DNA of 64,000 nucleotides from Billgrantia campisalis. GTDB lineage: Bacteria > Pseudomonadota > Gammaproteobacteria > Pseudomonadales > Halomonadaceae. Both the position numbers and the translations under genes were made by a program. The notes below the pieces were generated by a model, which saw only the letters and a list, made by a program, of their open reading frames with translations, made no database searches and had not been told where the DNA came from. The stretch lies in assembly GCF_022341425.1 (NCBI RefSeq), contig NZ_JABFUC010000019.1:1-64000 (forward strand), in the 5' to 3' direction. Numbering within the stretch: position 1 is the stretch's first letter; each line of letters starts with the position of its first letter. Positions 34,505-42,624 of the stretch are shown piece after piece.

Positions 34505-35702
34505 CCCAGACACCCGACGACGACTGCTGTTTCTGTTGCTGATGGTGCTGGTGGGGCTCAACCTTCGCCCGGCCCTCTCCTCCCTGGCCCCGCTGCTGGT
34601 TCGGGTCCAGCAGGACACCGGTCTCTCGCCGCTGGCCATCGGCGCCCTCACCACCCTGCCGGTGCTTTGCCTCGGCATCTTCGCCCCCCTGGCGCCCTGG
34701 CTGAGCAAGCGGCTGGGCGCCGAGCGCACCCTGGCACTGGCCCTGGGCGCACTGATCGTCGGCCTGGCGCTGCGCGGTATCCCGCCCATTCCGCTGCTGT
34801 TTGCCGGCACGCTGCTGGTCGGCGCGGCCATCGGCGTGGCGGGCACCCTGCTGCCGGCGCTGGTCAAGCGCGAACTTCCCGGCAGCGCCGACCTGATGAC
34901 CGGCGTCTATACCATGGCGCTGTGCCTGGGCGGCGCCCTCGGCGCCGGCCTGAGCATTCCCCTGGCCAACCTCCTCGGCAGCTGGCAGGCCAGCCTGATC
35001 AGTTGGTCGCTGCTGGCGGCGGCCGCTCTGGTTGCCTGGATTCGGCTCATGCCACGTTCGCCGCAGGCCGGCGGACTGAGCCCTCCGGGGGGCTCCATGC
35101 GCCAGCTGCTCACCCAGCCACTGGCCTGGCAGGTCATGCTGCTGATGGGCAGCCAGTCGTCGCTGGCCTACATCGTCTTCGGCTGGCTGCCAACCCTGCT
35201 GCAGACCCGCGGCTACGGCGAGTCGGAGGCCGGCTGGCTGATGGGGGCGTCGGTGATGGTCCAGCTGATCTCGGCGCTGGGTGCACCCTGGCTGGCCCGC
35301 CTGGGCCGCGACCAGCGCCCCGCCCTGCTGCTGGTGCTGGCCTGCGTAGGCACCGGGCTGTGGCTGCTGCTGCAGGGGCCTTACAGCTGGCGCTGGGCCG
35401 GCGTGGTGCTGCTCGGCCTCGGCCAGGGCGGCAGCTTCAGCCTGGCGCTGACGCTGATCGTGCTGCGCACCGCCAACTCCCGCCTGGCCGGCAAGCTGTC
35501 GGGGCTGGCCCAGGGCGGCGGCTACACCCTGGCCGCCATGGGACCGCTGGCGGTGGGTGTGCTGCTGCAGCTGGACGTGGGCCTGCCAACCGTCACCACG
35601 GTGCTGCTGCTGATCGTCGCCGCCGCCGCCGGCTTCGCCCTGCTGGCCGGTCGCAACCGCCGACTGGACGTGGACGACGACGGCCGGCTAATCACACGTT
35701 AA
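34488..35702 (+). CDS. CynX/NimT-family MFS transporter
   Basis: This 404-residue inner-membrane protein has about 12 hydrophobic segments. The VLVGLNLRPALSSLAPLL start and GRELP-like loop (LPALVKRELPGSADLMTGVYTMA) are typical of the CynX/NimT branch of the major facilitator superfamily, whose members move cyanate, nitroimidazoles or other small anions and drugs. Substrate cannot be assigned. The gene starts inside the end of the preceding hypothetical gene and converges with an EamA transporter 18 bases downstream. Confidence 0.85.
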   Translation: MMTSTSPDTRRRLLFLLLMVLVGLNLRPALSSLAPLLVRVQQDTGLSPLAIGALTTLPVLCLGIFAPLAPWLSKRLGAERTLALALGALIVGLALRGIPPIPLLFAGTLLVGAAIGVAGTLLPALVKRELPGSADLMTGVYTMALCLGGALGAGLSIPLANLLGSWQASLISWSLLAAAALVAWIRLMPRSPQAGGLSPPGGSMRQLLTQPLAWQVMLLMGSQSSLAYIVFGWLPTLLQTRGYGESEAGWLMGASVMVQLISALGAPWLARLGRDQRPALLLVLACVGTGLWLLLQGPYSWRWAGVVLLGLGQGGSFSLALTLIVLRTANSRLAGKLSGLAQGGGYTLAAMGPLAVGVLLQLDVGLPTVTTVLLLIVAAAAGFALLAGRNRRLDVDDDGRLITR

Positions 35703-35720
35703 GGCCATTTCTGAGCATCG

Positions 35721-36617
35721 CTACCGGCGCTGTGAAATGGCCACCCCCGCCAGGATCAGCAGCAGTGCCAGCAGATGGTTCCACTCCGGTCGCTCGCCAA
35801 GAAACAGGATGCCGATGACCACCGCCCAGAGCGGGATCAAGTAGTTGATCAGCGACAGGAAGGTCGGCCCCGCCGCGGCCACCAGCGTAAAGAAGACCAC
35901 GCTGCCCAGCGCCGTGCAGACGATGCCCAGCACCAGCACCGCCCAGAGCGCCCCCGCTGACAGCTCGGAAAGCGAGAGCCCGGGCGACGCCCCGCCGAGA
36001 TAGGGCGTCAGCGCCAGCGGCAGGGTCAAGAGCCACGCCATGCCCAGCACCAGTGCCGAGGTGGACCAGGCATCGCTGGCCGGCTTGTGGCGCGAGACGA
36101 TGGCGTTCACCGCATAGCAGCAGGCCGCCAGCAGCACCGCCAGCTGCGCTACCAGGGTCTCCCCGCGCCCCCCAAGCTCGCGCAGCGCGGCGGGGCCGAT
36201 CAGCGCCAGGATACCGACGAAGCCGATGCTGAAACCGAGCAGGCGCTGCCGGGTCAGCGTCTCGCCGGGAACCAGGAAGTGCGCCAGCACCAGGGTCACC
36301 AGCGGCATCACCGCCATCAGGATGCCGGCCAGCCCACTGTCGATGCGCTGCTGGCCCCAGCTGATCAGCAGAAACGGCGCCATATTGCCGATCACCGCAA
36401 TGGCCAGCATGAACCCCCAGACGCGGCGCCCCCGGGGCCAAGCCCGGCCCAGCACCACCACCAGCGCCAGCAGCCCCAGGGCTGCCACCATATTGCGCCC
36501 GGCCACTACCATGGCCGGCGTCAGCTCCGCCACGGCAATCCGGGTCAACGCAAAGGAACTGCCCCAGATGACGGCCAGCGCCACCAAGAGCCCCCAGTGC
36601 GACAAAGGCCGGGTCAT
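35721..36617 (-). CDS. EamA-family (DMT) transporter
   Basis: This 298-residue protein has ten hydrophobic segments in two EamA repeats, beginning LLVALAVIWGSSFALTRIAV with the usual WGS motif near the first helix. The second repeat starts around residue 150. EamA proteins export amino acids or metabolites or take up small solutes; the substrate is unknown. GGGAGAG precedes the ATG. The gene faces the CynX/NimT-type transporter, and a nine-base inverted repeat (GGCCATTTC with GAAATGGCC) spans their junction. Confidence 0.85.
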   Translation of the reverse strand: MTRPLSHWGLLVALAVIWGSSFALTRIAVAELTPAMVVAGRNMVAALGLLALVVVLGRAWPRGRRVWGFMLAIAVIGNMAPFLLISWGQQRIDSGLAGILMAVMPLVTLVLAHFLVPGETLTRQRLLGFSIGFVGILALIGPAALRELGGRGETLVAQLAVLLAACCYAVNAIVSRHKPASDAWSTSALVLGMAWLLTLPLALTPYLGGASPGLSLSELSAGALWAVLVLGIVCTALGSVVFFTLVAAAGPTFLSLINYLIPLWAVVIGILFLGERPEWNHLLALLLILAGVAISQRR

Positions 36618-36758
36618 GGGCCCACTCTCCCTGCTGTCATTCTTTGATCCTTATCAAGGGCGATACGACTTACCATTTACCCATCGCCATTCACGATATC
36701 CCGCTCAGCGCTCAGCCTGCATAATTGGCTGGGCCTTCCCGACCTCGGCAGGCAAGCG

Positions 36759-37490
36759 ATGCACGACTCGGCGCAGGCGGTGTTCCAGACCCGCGGGCTC
36801 AAGCGTTTCTACCAGATGGGCGACGTGACCATCCAGGCGCTGCGCGGCGTCGACCTCGAACTTTTCAGCGGTGAGCTGGTGGTGATGCTTGGCGCCTCGG
36901 GGTCGGGCAAATCGACCCTGCTCAATATCATGGGCGGGCTCGACAGCGCCAGCGAAGGCAGCGTGCACTATATCGACCACAGCCGGCATACCCATGAGCT
37001 GACCCACGCCAGTCAGCGGCAGCTGACCGAATTTCGCCGTCACCACGTGGGCTTCGTGTTCCAGTTCTACAACCTGATCTCGAGCCTCACCGCCCGCGAG
37101 AACGTGGCCATCGTCACCGACATCAGCCGCGACCCCATGACCCCGGAGGAAGCCCTGGCCATGGTCGGCCTGGAGCAGCGGCTCGATCACTTCCCCTCGC
37201 AGCTCTCCGGCGGCGAACAGCAGCGAGTGGCGATTGCCCGGGCCATCGCCAAGCGCCCCGAGGTGCTGCTGTGCGACGAGCCCACCGGGGCGCTGGACTT
37301 CCGTACCGGTATCCGTGTGCTGGAAGTGCTTGAGACCCTCAACCGCACCACCGGCACCACCCTGGCGATCATCACCCACAATGAGGTGATCGGCGAGATG
37401 GCCGACCGGGTGATTCGCCTGCGCGACGGTCAGGTAGGCGACATACACGCCAACACCCAGCGTACGCCTCCCGGCGAGCTACGCTGGTGA
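36759..37490 (+). CDS. ABC transporter ATP-binding protein (LolD/MacB/DevA-like)
   Basis: This 243-residue ATPase has Walker A GASGSGKST near residue 47, a Q-loop in GFVFQFYNLI, signature LSGGEQQRVAIARA, Walker B VLLCDEPTGALD and a switch histidine in IITHN. These features place it with the LolD/MacB/DevA group that partners with FtsX-like permeases. It lies 13 bases before such a permease, which in turn precedes an HlyD-type adaptor. The trio resembles the DevBCA exporter arrangement. Cargo is unknown. Confidence 0.9.
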   Translation: MHDSAQAVFQTRGLKRFYQMGDVTIQALRGVDLELFSGELVVMLGASGSGKSTLLNIMGGLDSASEGSVHYIDHSRHTHELTHASQRQLTEFRRHHVGFVFQFYNLISSLTARENVAIVTDISRDPMTPEEALAMVGLEQRLDHFPSQLSGGEQQRVAIARAIAKRPEVLLCDEPTGALDFRTGIRVLEVLETLNRTTGTTLAIITHNEVIGEMADRVIRLRDGQVGDIHANTQRTPPGELRW

Positions 37491-37503
37491 GGGGGAAGCG
37501 GCC

Positions 37504-39867
37504 GTGAGCACCCTGCACCGCAAGCTCTTGCGCGACCTGCTGCGCCTCAAGGGGCAGTCGCTCGCCATCGCCGCGGTGATCGCCAGCGGCGTGATGACGC
37601 TGATCCTCGCCGTCACCACCCTGGATGCCCTGACCCGGGCCCAGTCCGATTTCTACGCCAGCCACCACTATCCCGACCTCTTCGTCGACGTCAAGCGCGC
37701 CCCGCTGGGGCTGGTCGACCACCTACAGACCCTGGACGGCGTGAGCCGCATGGCGCCACGCGTGCGCGCCGGGGTGCGACTGGCCGTCACCGGCTTCGAC
37801 GACCCGGTGCGCGGCCAGATCCTGTCGCTGCCCGACGGCCGCCAGCCGAGCCTCAATCGCCTGCACCTGGTGGCCGGCAGCCTGCCCGAAGCCGGGCGCG
37901 CCGACCAGGCGGTGGTCAGCGACGCCTTCGCCGAGGCCCACGGCCTGGCGCCCGGCGACACCCTCGAGGCGATCATCGACGGACGCCAGACCCGGCTGCG
38001 GCTCAGCGGCATCGCCCGCAGCCCGGAGGTCATCTACCAGGCCGCCCCCACCGATCTGCTGCCCGACTATCAGCGCTACGCCACCCTATGGATGAATGAG
38101 CGCGCCCTGGCCAACGCTTTCGGCATGGAGGGCGCCTTCAACCAGCTGTTGGTGACCCTGCAGCCGGGCGCCGACGCCGCCACCCTCGGCAACGAACTGG
38201 ACCAGGCCCTGGCCCGCTACGGCGCCACCGGCACCCAGACCCGCCACGACCAGCAGTCGCACCGCTTCCTGGAAGAGGAGCTGGCCCAGCAGCGCGCCCA
38301 GGCGGCCATCCTGCCGACGATCTTCCTGGCTGTGTCGGCCTTTCTGCTCAACGTGGTGATGGGGCGCATCATCCGGACCCAGCGCGAACCGCTGGCCATG
38401 CTCAAGGCCTTCGGCTATCGCGACGGCGAGCTGGCCCGCCACTACGGCCTGCTGGCGGGGCTCATCGTACTGCTGGGCTGGGCCCTGGGGGTGGCCCTGG
38501 GCGCCTGGGCCGCCCGCGGCCTGGGCGGCATCTACGCCGAATACTTCCGCTTCGCGGAGATGCACTTTCGGGTGCCGGCCTGGGCGATGGCGCTGGCACT
38601 GGGCGTTGCCGGCATCGCGGCCCTGCTGGGCACCTGGCACGCGGTATGGCGGGCCGTGCGCGAGCCGCCGGCCGCCGCCATGCGCCCTCCGGCTCCGCAG
38701 CGGTTTCGCCGCACCTGGCTGGAGCGCTCCGCGCTAGGCCGAGGGCTCGGCCACGAGGCGCGTATCGTGCTGCGTCACCTGCTGCGCCATCCCGCCAAGG
38801 CCGGCCTGTCGGTCGCCGGCATCGCCCTGTCCGCCGGCCTGCTGATGATGGGCGCCTATCAGCTCGGCGCGGTCGACAAGATGCTCGACCAGCAGTATCG
38901 CCAGGTGATGCGCATGGACATCGAGCTGACCTTCAGCGAGGTCACCCCCGCCCGGGCCGCCGGTGAGCTGCGCCACCAGCCTGGCGTGCTGGCGGTGGAG
39001 ACCTGGCGGCGGGTGCCGGTGACCCTGATGCACGAGCACCGTGAATATCGCACCAGCCTGCTCGGCACCGAGGCGCAGCCACAGCTGCGTCAGATCCTCG
39101 ACATCGACGGGCACCCCCAGGCACTGCCCGGCGACGGGGTGATGCTGACCCGCTTTCTCGCCGAACTCCTGCAGGCCGAGGTAGGCGACACCCTGGAGAT
39201 CGCCGTGCTGGATGGGCGCCGCCAGCGGCTCACCCTGCCGCTGGCGGCCCTGGTCGACGAACCCATCGGCGTCGGCGCCTACCTGCAGCGGGACAGCCTC
39301 AATGCACTGCTGGGTGAAGGGCCGGCGATCAGCGGTGCTTGGTTGCTGGTCGATCCCGACCAGGCGGATCGCCTGCACCGGGCGCTGCATCAGTTGCCCA
39401 GGGTCGCAGGCATCGGCCTGCTTTCGGAGGCCGAACGCGGCATTCGCGACTACATGGACGAAACCATCCTGATGTTCGCCCTCGTTTTCGTGGCCCTGGC
39501 GGGGTCCATCGCCTTCGGCGTCATCTACAACAACGCTCGCATCACCTTCGCCGAGCGGGCCCGCGAGCTGGCGACCCTGCGCGTGCTCGGCTATACCCGC
39601 AGCGAGGTCGCCCGCATCCTGCTCGGTGAGATCGCCCTGATCACCGCCCTGGCCATTCCGCTGGGCTGGCTGATCGGCATCGGTTTCAGCGCCCTGCTCA
39701 ACCAGGCCTTCAGCAACGATCTGTTCCGCGTGCCGCTGGTCCTGACCCCCTACGCCTTCGGCTTCGCCGCCGCCGGAGTGATCGCCGCCTCGCTGGTGGT
39801 CGCCGTGCTGGTGATTCGCCGGCTGGGGCGGCTGGACATGATCGGCGTCCTAAAAGCAGTAGAATGA
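37504..39867 (+). CDS. FtsX-family ABC permease
   Basis: This 787-residue permease has a first membrane helix near residues 20-40, a large periplasmic domain, and a first FtsX core of three helices around 270-400. A second periplasmic domain and a second FtsX core lie near 655-785 (LVFVALAGSIAFGVIYNNARITFAERARELATLR is its hallmark region). Two-core proteins of this size act as the membrane part of lipoprotein, toxin or antibiotic exporters. It is translated with the ATPase upstream and the adaptor 18 bases downstream. A GTG or nearby ribosome start was not resolved beyond 37504. Confidence 0.87.
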   Translation: MSTLHRKLLRDLLRLKGQSLAIAAVIASGVMTLILAVTTLDALTRAQSDFYASHHYPDLFVDVKRAPLGLVDHLQTLDGVSRMAPRVRAGVRLAVTGFDDPVRGQILSLPDGRQPSLNRLHLVAGSLPEAGRADQAVVSDAFAEAHGLAPGDTLEAIIDGRQTRLRLSGIARSPEVIYQAAPTDLLPDYQRYATLWMNERALANAFGMEGAFNQLLVTLQPGADAATLGNELDQALARYGATGTQTRHDQQSHRFLEEELAQQRAQAAILPTIFLAVSAFLLNVVMGRIIRTQREPLAMLKAFGYRDGELARHYGLLAGLIVLLGWALGVALGAWAARGLGGIYAEYFRFAEMHFRVPAWAMALALGVAGIAALLGTWHAVWRAVREPPAAAMRPPAPQRFRRTWLERSALGRGLGHEARIVLRHLLRHPAKAGLSVAGIALSAGLLMMGAYQLGAVDKMLDQQYRQVMRMDIELTFSEVTPARAAGELRHQPGVLAVETWRRVPVTLMHEHREYRTSLLGTEAQPQLRQILDIDGHPQALPGDGVMLTRFLAELLQAEVGDTLEIAVLDGRRQRLTLPLAALVDEPIGVGAYLQRDSLNALLGEGPAISGAWLLVDPDQADRLHRALHQLPRVAGIGLLSEAERGIRDYMDETILMFALVFVALAGSIAFGVIYNNARITFAERARELATLRVLGYTRSEVARILLGEIALITALAIPLGWLIGIGFSALLNQAFSNDLFRVPLVLTPYAFGFAAAGVIAASLVVAVLVIRRLGRLDMIGVLKAVE

Positions 39868-39885
39868 AGCCACAGGGAACCGCGG

Positions 39886-41097
39886 ATGCAGCCCATGATG
39901 CCACTCATCAAGCGACTGACCGGCGCTATCGCCGTCCTGGCCGTGCTCGGCCTGCTGGCCTGGGCGCTATGGCCGACCCCGCTTGCGGTCAACGTCGCCA
40001 CCGTCAGCACCGGCCACTTCGTCGACTCGGTACGTGAGGAGGGTCGCACCCGACTGCGCGACACCTGGACCGTCTCGGTGCCCATTGCCGGCTACCTGCA
40101 GCGGGTCACCCTCGAGGTCGGCGACAGCGTCGAGGAGGGTGACGTGCTGTTTCGGCTCGAGCCGACGCCGGCGCCGGCGCTGGACGCACGCAGCCGACAG
40201 CAGGCCGAGGAAAACCTTCAGGCCGTCCAGGCACGACTCGGCACCGCCCAGGCCAACCTGGAGACCGCCCGCGCCGAACGTCGCTTCGCCGAATCCGAGT
40301 ACCAGCGCTATCGCCGACTGCACGAGCGCAACCTGGTGGCCACCGCAGACCTGGAACACCGCCAGAGCCTGAGAGACCGGCAGCGTGCGCTGGAAAACGC
40401 CGCCGCCTCCAGCGTCGAGGTCGCCCGCTTCGAGGTGGAAAGCGCCCGTGCGGTGCTGGAGGTGGCCAGTGGCCAGCGCAGCACGCCGGGCGAGACGCCC
40501 GAGCTTGAGGTCAAGGCGCCGGTATCGGGCATCGTGCTGACGCGCCACCGCTGCTGCGAAGGCAGTGTGGCGGCTGGCGAACCGATTATCGAGCTGGGCC
40601 GCCCCGACGATCTCGAGGTTCAGGTCGACCTGCTCTCCATGGATGCCGTGCGGCTGCGCCCCGGCATGGCGGTCCGGCTCAGCGGCTGGGGCGGCGAAAC
40701 GCTCGACGGCCAGGTTCGGCGCATCGAACCCGCCGGCTTCACCCGTACCTCGGCGCTGGGGGTGGACGAGCAGCGCGTACCGGTGATCGTCGACTTCACC
40801 GGCGACACCGAGCCCGCCCGCCAGGGGCTCGGCAGCGGCTTTCGCATCGATGCCGAGTTCATCATCTGGGAGAGCGACGACGTGTTGCAGATTCCCACCG
40901 GCGCGCTGTTCCGCTACCGTGGCGACTGGGCGGTCTTCGTAGTGGAGGAGGGTCGCGCCGTTCGCCGCAGCGTGGAGATCGGCCGCCGACAGGGGCTCGT
41001 CACCCAGGTGCTCGCGGGGCTGAGCGAAGGCGAGACTCTGATCACCCACCCCGGCGAGCGCGTCGACGACGGCGTCAGGGTGAGGAGTGAGAGGTGA
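39886..41097 (+). CDS. HlyD/DevB-type periplasmic adaptor (membrane fusion protein)
   Basis: This 403-residue adaptor is anchored by an N-terminal helix near residues 12-29. A barrel-sandwich half follows (VPIAGYLQRVTLEVGDSVEEGDVLFRLEP), then a long coiled-coil hairpin about residues 100-190 and the second half (VKAPVSGIVLTRHRCCEGSVAAGEPIIELG), then a beta-barrel region. The ribosome site GGGAA is six bases before the ATG. With the ATPase and FtsX permease it forms a tripartite exporter. No outer-membrane channel gene is adjacent, so TolC or another channel would be needed. Confidence 0.88.
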   Translation: MQPMMPLIKRLTGAIAVLAVLGLLAWALWPTPLAVNVATVSTGHFVDSVREEGRTRLRDTWTVSVPIAGYLQRVTLEVGDSVEEGDVLFRLEPTPAPALDARSRQQAEENLQAVQARLGTAQANLETARAERRFAESEYQRYRRLHERNLVATADLEHRQSLRDRQRALENAAASSVEVARFEVESARAVLEVASGQRSTPGETPELEVKAPVSGIVLTRHRCCEGSVAAGEPIIELGRPDDLEVQVDLLSMDAVRLRPGMAVRLSGWGGETLDGQVRRIEPAGFTRTSALGVDEQRVPVIVDFTGDTEPARQGLGSGFRIDAEFIIWESDDVLQIPTGALFRYRGDWAVFVVEEGRAVRRSVEIGRRQGLVTQVLAGLSEGETLITHPGERVDDGVRVRSER

Positions 41098-41131
41098 GGC
41101 GCAAGGCGTGAGGCGCTATCATGGCCGCCCG

Positions 41132-41140
41132 CCCCCCCCC
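41132..41140 (+). repeat. Nine-base C tract before asparaginase gene
   Basis: A run of nine C residues lies just before the AGGAG ribosome site, 14 bases from the ansA start. Slippage there would change the leader spacing but not the reading frame. Confidence 0.6.
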
Positions 41141-41154
41141 TGCCAGGAGCCGCC

Positions 41155-42207
41155 ATGACCTCACCTTCGCTTGTCTCCCGTTCCGTGCTGGTGCTTTACA
41201 CCGGCGGCACCCTGGGCATGGTCGAGACCGACCAGGGCCTCGCCCCCGGCCGCGACTTCGAGGCCAGGCTTCGCCAGGCGCTGACCACCCTCCCCCCGGC
41301 ACGTCGAGCGAGCCTGCCCGAGTTCGTGCTCCGCGAGAGCCCCGACCCCATCGACTCCAGCGCCGCCACGCCTCTCGACTGGCAGCGCCTGGGCCGGGCC
41401 GTGGCCGCTGCCCTGCCCGACCACGCCGGCGTGGTGGTGCTGCACGGCACCGACACCCTGGCCTGGAGCGCGGCGAGCCTCGCCTACCAGCTGCAGGGGC
41501 TGGACCGCCCGGTGGTGGTAACCGGCGCCATGCTGCCGCTGGAGGCCACTGGCAGCGACGCCCTGATCAATATCGAACTGGCGCTGCGCTTTGCCGTCCA
41601 GCCCGAGCTTCAGGAGGTCGCCGTGGCCTTCGCCGGGCGGCTGCTGCGCGGCGTGCGCACCCGCAAGCGGCATACCCAGGCGGCCGACGCCTTTACCAGC
41701 CCCAACGCCCCGCTGCTAGGCGAACGGGTGGATGACGATGCCGTACTCTACCCGGGCCGCGGCCTTGCCACCCAGCAGCGCGGTGCGCCGCGCTTCGAGC
41801 TGCTCGACTACGAACCCCTGTCGGCGGGGGGCGTGGCGCGCCTCGTCCTATGGCCCGGCATCCAGGCCTGGCAGCTGGCGGCCTGGCTGGAGGATAACCG
41901 GGTCAAGGGCGCCTTGCTGGAGGTGTGGGGGAGTGGCAATGTGCCGGACGACCCGGCACTGCTCGGCGTGCTGGCCAAGGCCAGCGGCGAAGGCAAGCTG
42001 CTGGCGGCCATCAGCCAGTGCCCCCTGGGCGGCGTTGCCATGGGCCACTACGCGGCGGGACGCGGCCTCGCCGAGGCCGGCGTACTCTCAGCCGGCGACA
42101 TGACGCCGGAGGCGGCGCTGACCAAGCTGCTGCACCTGCTCGCCCTGCCGCTGCCTGACGCCGAACGACGCCAGCGCTTTCTCACTCCCCTGGTGGGTGA
42201 GCGTTGA
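41155..42207 (+). CDS. ansA: Type I (cytoplasmic) L-asparaginase
   Basis: This 350-residue enzyme hydrolyses asparagine to aspartate and ammonia. The N-terminal VLYTGGTLGMV holds the nucleophilic threonine (Thr16), and VVLHGTDTLAWSA near residue 95 holds the second catalytic Thr-Asp pair. There is no signal peptide, so it fits the low-affinity cytoplasmic type. The AGGAG site is five bases before the ATG. The gene stands alone between the exporter trio and the DUF2789 gene, and its leader carries a C9 tract. Confidence 0.92.
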   Translation: MTSPSLVSRSVLVLYTGGTLGMVETDQGLAPGRDFEARLRQALTTLPPARRASLPEFVLRESPDPIDSSAATPLDWQRLGRAVAAALPDHAGVVVLHGTDTLAWSAASLAYQLQGLDRPVVVTGAMLPLEATGSDALINIELALRFAVQPELQEVAVAFAGRLLRGVRTRKRHTQAADAFTSPNAPLLGERVDDDAVLYPGRGLATQQRGAPRFELLDYEPLSAGGVARLVLWPGIQAWQLAAWLEDNRVKGALLEVWGSGNVPDDPALLGVLAKASGEGKLLAAISQCPLGGVAMGHYAAGRGLAEAGVLSAGDMTPEAALTKLLHLLALPLPDAERRQRFLTPLVGER

Positions 42208-42324
42208 GGTGGGCGAGCGTTGAGAGAGCGTCCCCCCGGACGGCAGCAGCGTTGAGGCGTTACGAGCACGAAGCCGACCAACGCGCTAGGGTGGAAGTAC
42301 CGTGAAAGCAAAGGAGCCGTGGCC

Positions 42325-42561
42325 ATGGAACACCCCGTACACCCCTTTACCGAGCTCTTCGAACAGCTGGGGCTGCCCGCCGACGACGCCTCCATCAAGG
42401 CCTTTATCGAACGGCATGCGCCGCTGCCCGAGACGATCCCCCTTCACAAAGCGCCGTTCTGGAATCAGGCCCAGGCCGACTTCCTGCATGAGGCCCTGGA
42501 CGATGACGCCGACTGGGCGGAGGTCGTCGACCATCTCGACGCATCGTTGAGAAAGGGATGA
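42325..42561 (+). CDS. DUF2789 family protein
   Basis: This 78-residue acidic cytoplasmic protein matches the DUF2789 pattern: an N-terminal FTELFEQLGLPADDASIKAFI helix pair, PFWNQAQADFL in the middle and DDADWAEVVDHLD near the end. Function is unknown across the family. The ATG at 42325 has GGAG eight bases upstream; a GTG two codons earlier is too close to that site. It sits between ansA and the HDOD-GGDEF gene with no shared operon signal. Confidence 0.85.
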   Translation: MEHPVHPFTELFEQLGLPADDASIKAFIERHAPLPETIPLHKAPFWNQAQADFLHEALDDDADWAEVVDHLDASLRKG

Positions 42562-42624
42562 ACTCGCTGATCATTCGGTTATGATAACGAAAAAAATCAC
42601 CCAACCGTTTTATCAGGAGTGGTC

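Noticed and set aside
35703..35742. Inverted repeat GGCCATTTC/GAAATGGCC between the CynX/NimT and EamA genes
   Set aside because: The arms pair well but the 22-base loop and lack of a T-tract make a terminator call unsafe, and it overlaps the EamA end.
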